The notes beneath the pieces were generated by a model. It ran no database searches, had not been told where the DNA came from, and saw nothing but the letters and a program-made list of their open reading frames with translations. DNA of 64,000 bases from DIGJ01 sp041821315 (GTDB lineage: Bacteria > Bacillota > Clostridia > Lachnospirales > Lachnospiraceae): NCBI GenBank assembly GCA_041821315.1, contig JBGUEO010000022.1, forward strand, positions 14,104-78,103, in the 5' to 3' direction. Numbering within the stretch: the stretch's first letter is position 1; every line of letters starts with the position of its first letter. This document shows, one piece after another, positions 59,459-64,000 of the stretch. The translations under genes were made by a program, and so were the position numbers.

Positions 59459-60454
59459 GTGAAAGAATATCGATGGGCCACATTAGGTTGTGGAGTAATT
59501 GCCAATCAGTTGGCTGTAGCGATGCAAAAACAAGGAAGGACACTGTATGGTGTTGGAAATAGGACACAGGAAAAGGCAGTTGCGTTTGCTGCAAAGTATG
59601 GAATTCCTAAAGTTTATGATAATTTACATGATATGTTTCGTGATGATGAGGTGGATATTATTTATATATCGACACCACACAACACCCACATATCCTATTT
59701 GATTGAAGCATTAAATAGTGGAAAACATGTATTATGTGAAAAGTCAATAACGCTAAATTCAGAAGAACTAAATCAGGCCGTACAACTAGCAAAAAAGCAT
59801 AATGTAGTGCTTGGGGAAGCAATGACAATTTATCACATGCCACTGTATAAAAAACTTCATACTATTGTGGAGGGTGGAAGCCTTGGCTCACTCCGCTTTA
59901 TACAGCTGAATTTTGGAAGTTACAAAGAGTATGATATGACCAATCGATTCTTTAATCGAAATCTTGCAGGAGGAGCTTTGCTTGACATTGGTGTATATGC
60001 TCTGTCTTTTGTACGGTGGTTTATGACAGAAGCACCAGATCAGATTACCTCGCAAGTGAAATTTGCACCTACAAGAGTGGATGAACAGGCAGGAATTTTG
60101 TTAATGAATCGACAGCAAGAGATGGCTGCGATATCGTTATCTCTTCATGCAAAACAACCCAAAAGGGGCACCATTTCATACGACAAGGGTTTTATCGAAA
60201 TCTATGAGTATCCGAGGGCTGATAAGGCGGTTATTACTTATACGGAAGATGGGAGACAGGAAATAGTTGAAGAGGGAAGAGAAGAAGACGCGTTACGATA
60301 TGAGATCATAGATATGGAGAAGGCTGTTTTGGGAGAAGAGGACGCAATGCACTTGGATTATACCATTGATGTCATGAACATTATGACGGATATACGAAAA
60401 ACATGGAATATGAAATACCCAGAAGAAGTATTAGCTGAAAGCAGAAGGAAATAG
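59459..60454 (+). CDS. Gfo/Idh/MocA family NAD(P)-dependent oxidoreductase
   Basis: 331 aa. N-terminal Rossmann fold starting RWATLGCGVIANQLAVAM, with STPHNTHI and HVLCEKSITLN (the EKP-type motif is EKS here). The C-terminal domain has GGALLDIGVYALSF, typical of the family. Likely oxidises a sugar or cyclitol, perhaps one released by the adjacent GH2 enzyme. GTG 59459 is chosen: AAGGAGG lies seven bases ahead; the longer TTG/ATG starts at 59438-59441 lack a site. Confidence 0.88.
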   Translation: MKEYRWATLGCGVIANQLAVAMQKQGRTLYGVGNRTQEKAVAFAAKYGIPKVYDNLHDMFRDDEVDIIYISTPHNTHISYLIEALNSGKHVLCEKSITLNSEELNQAVQLAKKHNVVLGEAMTIYHMPLYKKLHTIVEGGSLGSLRFIQLNFGSYKEYDMTNRFFNRNLAGGALLDIGVYALSFVRWFMTEAPDQITSQVKFAPTRVDEQAGILLMNRQQEMAAISLSLHAKQPKRGTISYDKGFIEIYEYPRADKAVITYTEDGRQEIVEEGREEDALRYEIIDMEKAVLGEEDAMHLDYTIDVMNIMTDIRKTWNMKYPEEVLAESRRK

Positions 60455-60495
60455 CGAATCTAGTAAAATGATTTTGATCAATAGAAGGGGCTAAA

Positions 60496-61500
60496 ATGGA
60501 GTATATTAAAAAGCGAAAATGGGCATTTGATTCATTAAAAGGAATTTCTTGTATAATTATTATCTTATTCCATTGTCCAATTCCTGGTTTACTTGGAGAA
60601 GCAATAATATATGCATTAAGATTTCCAGTTCCTATTTTTTTTATGATTACTGGTTATTTTAGCTATTTTAAGGATGAAAAATGGTTGAAACGGAAATTTA
60701 TAAGTATGTTCAAAATAATAATTATATCTGAAATTTTGTATGGATTTGCACAGATAGTTGTGAACTGCACGCTAAAAGGAGAAACAATTAAACGCTATCT
60801 TTCAACAGTTGAGGGGGTTCAATATCCCTTACGAACAATTGTAACAGGAACATTTTTTAATGGTACTCTTTGGTATTTGTATGCAGCATTTTGGACATAT
60901 TTAATTTTAATTCTAATTAGTAAGATTAATAGGGATAATAAATTCAATATATTCTTTATTACAGTATTATTACTATTTCAAATTGCTGGAAGATATTATT
61001 ATCAAAATCATTATGATATTGATAATAATATTTTCATTTTTAGAAATGCAATTACTTTTGGATTACCGCTCACATTAATCGGTAGAATATTAGCCAAACA
61101 TGAAAGGGTAATAAAAGGGCATATAAATACAGATAAAGCATGTTTGATGATTTTATTTGGGTTAGGTTTAATCATAGTAGAATACATATTCAGTCATCAA
61201 TATATGGATTTTCATTTTAGTTCAGCTATTATTTCAATAGGTCTTTTTATATTGGCAATGGTTTACACAGGAAAACCTAATAGGATTTTAAAAGGGTTTT
61301 CTTTTGTTGGAAAACAATTATCAACGCTTATTTATTTATCACATTATATGTTTATTCTTATAATAAATTATTTGGCTGACAAGTATCATTTGGGTAGCAG
61401 TCCAATATGTAATTGGATAAAACCTATTTGTGTATGCTCATTATCATGTCTTACAGCGTATATATATGTGTTAATAAAAAATAAATACCGTAGAGTGTGA
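60496..61500 (+). CDS. membrane acyltransferase family 3 protein
   Basis: 334 aa, about ten membrane helices, PF01757. Start FDSLKGISCIIIILFHCPIPG has the catalytic His region, followed by PVPIFFMITGYF. Such enzymes O-acetylate surface polysaccharides or exported glycans. It is richer in AT and in ATA/AAT codons than its left-hand neighbours, and lies directly next to the prophage attachment site, so recent acquisition is possible. Confidence 0.87.
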   Translation: MEYIKKRKWAFDSLKGISCIIIILFHCPIPGLLGEAIIYALRFPVPIFFMITGYFSYFKDEKWLKRKFISMFKIIIISEILYGFAQIVVNCTLKGETIKRYLSTVEGVQYPLRTIVTGTFFNGTLWYLYAAFWTYLILILISKINRDNKFNIFFITVLLLFQIAGRYYYQNHYDIDNNIFIFRNAITFGLPLTLIGRILAKHERVIKGHINTDKACLMILFGLGLIIVEYIFSHQYMDFHFSSAIISIGLFILAMVYTGKPNRILKGFSFVGKQLSTLIYLSHYMFILIINYLADKYHLGSSPICNWIKPICVCSLSCLTAYIYVLIKNKYRRV

Positions 61501-61542
61501 ATGTTATGTCATAGAATCAAATTTCAAATAGAACTAACAAAA

Positions 61543-61585
61543 AACAGCCGAACCCTATCAAAATCAAAGGTTTCGGCTGTTTTTA
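61543..61585 (+). terminator. terminator of the acyltransferase gene
   Basis: AACAGCCGAACC (61543-61554) pairs with GGTTTCGGCTGTT (61569-61581) with one bulged T, then TTT. A-rich upstream side, so it can also act on the minus strand. Confidence 0.8.
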
Positions 61586-61591
61586 TCGTTA

Positions 61592-61634
61592 AGCTAGCGA
61601 CGGGAATCGAACCCGTGACCTCAACACTACCAAT
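61592..61634 (-). other. tRNA-Thr(GGT)-like 3' fragment, probable prophage attachment site
   Basis: On the minus strand this reads as the last ~43 bases of a tRNA: anticodon-loop remnant TTGGTAG, then TGTTG, variable AGGTC, T arm ACGGGTTCGATTCCCGT and acceptor end CGCTAGCT. The 5' half of the tRNA is missing (the upstream bases do not pair with the anticodon or acceptor stem). A tRNA 3' end beside a tyrosine integrase gene is the usual sign of an attL/attR copy. The intact tRNA would be expected at the far (right) end of the element. Confidence 0.75.
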
Positions 61635-61684
61635 GGTAAGCAATCGACCTCAAACCCTTGATTTTACTGGGTTTTTAAATGCCA

Positions 61685-61704
61685 TGACAACTAATTGACA
61701 ACTA
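61685..61704. repeat. paired 9-bp repeats, possible integrase arm sites
   Basis: TGACAACTA occurs at 61685-61693 and 61696-61704, one helical turn apart, between the tRNA fragment and the integrase gene, where arm-type integrase binding sites usually lie. Confidence 0.45.
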
Positions 61705-61725
61705 TTATTATGATTTATTACTAGT

Positions 61726-62331
61726 TTAAATGGCAATAAATTTATTTAATTTGTTTGCGGCACCCGACTTTTCTTTATCAAGATGCGTGTATATTTCTAA
61801 TGTTGTTTTTATATCAGAATGTCCTAATATTCGTTTGGCTTCTTTCACATCAATACCAGCATAGTATAGCATGGTTGCATAGTTATGACGAAAGGTGTGT
61901 GGGGTTAGTCCCTGGATTGCATTTATTCCATCCACCATTCGGCCAGTCTTACGATCGCGCTTCCCTGGAACACCGCCAAGCGCAATGTTTATTTTGTCGT
62001 GAATTCCTCTCCAGAGTTTGCGAAATTGCGATTCGGTCATTAACTCACCATATGAGTTTGCGAATAGATGGAATGAAGTTGTATTTTTAACATATTCGAT
62101 CAGTATCTGCTTAAGAATATCTGGTATCGGAATTTTTCTTATTGAGTGATAGGTTTTAGGTTCTTTGACGTAAGGCAAATTACCATTCCAAGCAAGAGCT
62201 TTGTTAATTGATATTTCATCATTCTTTAAGTCTATATCACTCTTCGTAAGAGCAAGGGCTTCTCCGCGTCTTACTCTACTATAAAGAAGGATATAGACGA
62301 ATGCTTTTTCCTTAATTGAAAACTGGCAGGT
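61726..62331 (-). pseudogene. tyrosine integrase, N-terminally truncated
   Basis: Catalytic half of a phage-type tyrosine recombinase. The open part from a TTG at 62178 gives 150 aa, but the same frame continues upstream with clear integrase sequence (KAFVYILLYSRVRRGEALAL, the first catalytic Arg) up to about 62,325. It then runs into unrelated sequence and a stop. The catalytic residues are all present: Arg in RRGEA, HTFRH, LGHSDIKTT and the nucleophile Tyr in EIYTHL. The arm-binding and core-binding domains (about 170-200 residues) are gone, so the protein should not integrate or excise DNA. Confidence 0.85.
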
Positions 62332-62718
62332 TTGGCATATGGAGTTCAGACAAACGCGTACATCAACAGTGAACTAAATCCGAGTTTAGTTGTGGAAGTT
62401 CCAAAGACGAGTGCAGCGGGATATGCGTTGAAAGCGTTCTGCGATGCAAACAAGCCTTTGTATCAACTAACTACAACATTATTAGCAAGTACATGGACTG
62501 GAAGTTCAGCCCCATACATAAATATAATAACGGATTCATGCATTGAGAATTACGATGTTGGATTTGATTTAAATAATCCGACTACTGCACAAGTAAATGC
62601 TTTTGACTTAGCACGATTAAAGGGTAGTGGAACGGTTGATAATGTAGCTACGTTTAAGGCATACGGAGTTAAACCAACGATTGACATACCTGTTATTTTA
62701 CAGATTGGAGGTAGATAA
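62332..62718 (+). pseudogene. phage tail/baseplate-type protein, 3' part
   Basis: 128 codons open from a TTG without convincing ribosome site; the frame is open upstream for only four more codons, back to a stop at 62317-62319. The product (GVQTNAYINSELNPSLVV... NPTTAQVNAFDLARLKGSGTV) has the look of the C-terminal part of a phage structural or tail-fibre-associated protein. Its N-terminus is probably lost at the same junction that truncates the integrase. The next gene starts two bases after its stop, the tight spacing of a phage tail operon. Confidence 0.6.
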
Positions 62719-62719
62719 C

Positions 62720-63438
62720 ATGGGTATAGTAAGAATTTTATCTCCCAGTGGAGGTGCTGACTTAAGCGTTGTTGATGTAACAACAGGCGCGCAAGTATTA
62801 AGTCCATATACAATTGTTGGTGCTAATGGTTTGCCGATTCCAGGTACAATGATAAACCGTGGTGCAAAAACCAATCACTTGCCGTAAATGGCACATACAC
62901 TCTGCCATAAGGCTATCACAATGGAGGTGGAACGGTACACCAAAGCATACCTACAAAAGTCGCCGCAACTTATACTCTATCAACTTTCAATCAGACAATA
63001 TCTAGTGGTCAATATCTAACAGAAGCGCAAACGATACTTGATGATGCAAACCTTTTAGCAGAAAATATAATACTTGGAAAGACAATTTTTGGACGCGTTG
63101 GAAGTGCAAAACGTCAAGCGAGTGGGACAGTTTCTACATATTCGGGAGTTGGCAATATAACGTCTTATTTCATGGGAATCTCGACAACAAATCAAGGTCT
63201 TTACTTTGTGATATCTGGTTTGAGTTTTACCCCAAGAATCGTAATGCTTAAAGATTATTCATCAACCTATATGCTTTATTCGGATGCATGTGTGCAATAC
63301 GATTACAATAATAATCCGGACACCGCTGAATTGTACAAAATTCAAACTTATGTAGCAATAACTACAGGCGGGTTTGTTTTGCCATTCCCCGGAACATCAA
63401 CATGGTACGCGTTTGAGTATAAAGGAGTGAAAAATTGA
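62720..63438 (+). pseudogene. phage tail-fibre-type gene with frameshift and nonsense codon
   Basis: Starts at ATG 62720 after GGAGG and reads 55 codons (to 62887) before a stop. The continuation is found one base back (-1) from the five-A run near 62860-62870: KNQSLAVNGTYTLP, then TAA at 62908-62910, then the same frame remains open to 63438 (GYHNGGGTVHQ ... YAFEYKGVKN). The GTMxNRGA...GYHNGGGTV pattern is typical of clostridial phage tail proteins, where the missing residue before GYHNG could be Gln (CAA changed to TAA). At least two lesions; the gene is dead. Confidence 0.8.
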
Positions 63439-63709
63439 AAATGTTAATTATTTATGATCAACAGGAAAAATATTTTTCCAAGCAAGCGGTAGCGTTAAAG
63501 AGCCTACTGACTTGCCTTTTTTATGGGTAAAAATACCAACAGGAAAATATGCAATAGGTGTGGATGTGACTGATATGAAGAACCCAACACCGATATTGGT
63601 AGATTTGCCAAAGACGGAATCGCAGAAAGCAAACGAACAAGTTAGTGCGTTAAATGAATATTTGTTAGATATGCAATTTGATTTATGTAACCAAAAATTA
63701 GGATTATAA
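63435..63709 (+). pseudogene. phage tail-region small protein gene with frameshift
   Basis: TTG 63435 (overlapping the previous stop as TTGA; GGAG ahead) reads MKMLIIYDQQ, then the frame must change near 63,464-63,467 to continue as GKIFFQASGSVKEPTDLPFLWVKIPTG to the stop at 63707-63709. Together the pieces give about 90 residues of a family common after tail-fibre genes in Firmicutes prophages (ending in a coiled segment with LPKTESQKANEQV). A one-base loss explains it. Confidence 0.75.
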
Positions 63710-63725
63710 AAGGAGGATATGTATA

Positions 63726-63809
63726 ATGAATACATACGAATTATGTGTAAAAGTAATTGAAGCAGATGCTGCAGAAGAAACTATTGCAGATCAGACAATA
63801 ACAGAATAA
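63726..63809 (+). CDS. 27-residue phage-region small protein
   Basis: ATG 63726 with AGGAGG ahead; 27 codons, acidic (VIEADAAEETIADQTITE). Position after the tail-type genes is that of XkdX-like small proteins, and the beginning MNTYELCVKVIEA resembles them, but the body is shorter than the family's 40-50 residues, so this too may be shortened. Low confidence in function. Confidence 0.45.
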   Translation: MNTYELCVKVIEADAAEETIADQTITE

Positions 63810-63832
63810 AAAATAGTAATTTAAGAGCCGGG

Positions 63833-63852
63833 AGAAATCCTTGGCTCTTTTA
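63833..63852 (+). terminator. terminator after the tail-type genes
   Basis: AAGAGCC (63833-63839) is complementary to GGCTCTT (63843-63849 counted from the second arm), with GGGAGAAATCCTT between, followed by TTAAATTT. The stem is short; the T tract is partial. Confidence 0.6.
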
Positions 63853-63886
63853 AATTTATCAAAAAAAGAAAAGTGAGGATAAGAAA

Positions 63887-64000
63887 ATGGAAAAATATTT
63901 TAATGGAATCAGCGTAGTAATTGCACTGGTAGGCGGTTATTTGGCTGATGGTGCTAGATTATTTTACAGGAATTATTAAAGGAATTTACACAAAAACCCT
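63887..64000 (+). pseudogene. phage holin gene, internally deleted (runs off the window)
   Basis: ATG 63887 after GTGAGGAT reads MEKYFNGISVVIALVGGYLADG, the start of a phage holin of the PF05105 type (toxin secretion/phage lysis holin), then stops after 30 codons. In another frame the last bases read FTGIIKGIYTKT, the conserved middle of the same family (normally about 45 residues further on). So a stretch has been lost with a change of frame. Broken holin. Confidence 0.7.

Noticed and set aside
61592..61634. Intact tRNA gene on the minus strand
   Set aside because: Only the T arm and 3' acceptor strand are present; the 5' acceptor strand and D arm are missing, so it is a fragment.
61501..61698. 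65-codon open frame starting right after the acyltransferase stop
   Set aside because: It runs through the terminator and the tRNA fragment; the resemblance to a short 'tRNA-derived' peptide (GIEPVTSTLP) is a known false-gene pattern.
1..64000. CRISPR arrays, insertion sequences or restriction-modification and other defence systems
   Set aside because: No regularly spaced repeats, transposase frames or defence-type gene groups were found; the helicase at 13801 is a lone UvrD-family protein without defence partners.

Overview
The window looks like chromosomal DNA of a low-GC, Gram-positive, anaerobic Clostridia species, most likely a Lachnospiraceae. This rests on AT-rich codon use, strong AGGAGG-type ribosome binding sites with some GTG and TTG starts, and gene content: the cysE-cysS-mini-RNase III-rlmB-sigH block, a DUF4321 protein, a YtvI-type AI-2E protein, HydE and YesM/YesN two-component systems. 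Sigma-H and a YtvI-like protein suggest a spore former. No ribosomal RNA or CRISPR array is present. One intact tRNA (Met, CAT) and one tRNA 3' fragment (Thr-like) are seen.

Left part (1-25.4 kb). A YesM/YesN-type sensor kinase and AraC-type response regulator precede a complete BMP-type nucleoside importer (lipoprotein, double ATPase, two permeases). On the minus strand follow a DUF4321 protein and a TPR-GGDEF protein. Next come prfC, a cytidylate-kinase-like protein, gltX, a UvrD-family helicase, a minus-strand polyprenyl-phosphate sugar transferase, an HtrA-type membrane protease and a ClpX-type unfoldase. A Crp/Fnr regulator then heads a nucleoside catabolism cluster (udp, deoD, deoC, cdd, deoB). 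Importer and salvage enzymes together allow uptake of nucleosides and conversion of their ribose or deoxyribose to central metabolites.

Middle part (25.5-47 kb). A branched-chain amino acid type ABC importer (binding protein, livHMGF) runs into a second cytidylate-kinase-like gene, then TraX, DUF1015 and two PLP aminotransferases. A stand-alone CheY-like protein, HydE, a DUF368 membrane protein, a zinc/manganese-type ABC importer (znuACB order), an AI-2E family protein, a VanZ-like membrane protein (minus), SbcD/SbcC and a lipid kinase (minus) follow.

Right part (47-61.5 kb). tRNA-Met and ispF face a three-gene minus-strand operon: a free-standing B12-binding protein, an FtsX-type permease and an ATPase. 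Divergent from it are a GGDEF/HD-GYP protein and a diguanylate cyclase, then cysE, cysS, mrnC, rlmB and sigH. A GH2 glycosidase, a Gfo/Idh/MocA oxidoreductase and a membrane acyltransferase close the chromosomal part.

End (61.6-64 kb). A decayed prophage begins at a tRNA-Thr 3' fragment (probable attachment site). It has an N-terminally truncated tyrosine integrase, tail-type genes with frameshifts and a nonsense codon, and a broken holin. A large internal deletion appears to have joined the integrase to the tail region near 62,325-62,335. The element probably continues to the right.

No clearly new multi-gene system was found. The most unusual items are the B12-sensor/FtsX transporter operon, a 25-bp inverted repeat built around a promoter upstream of livH, terminator hairpins of one gene placed inside the coding end of the opposing gene (sbcC, ispF), and the cysteine-rich IspF tail that one of these hairpins encodes.
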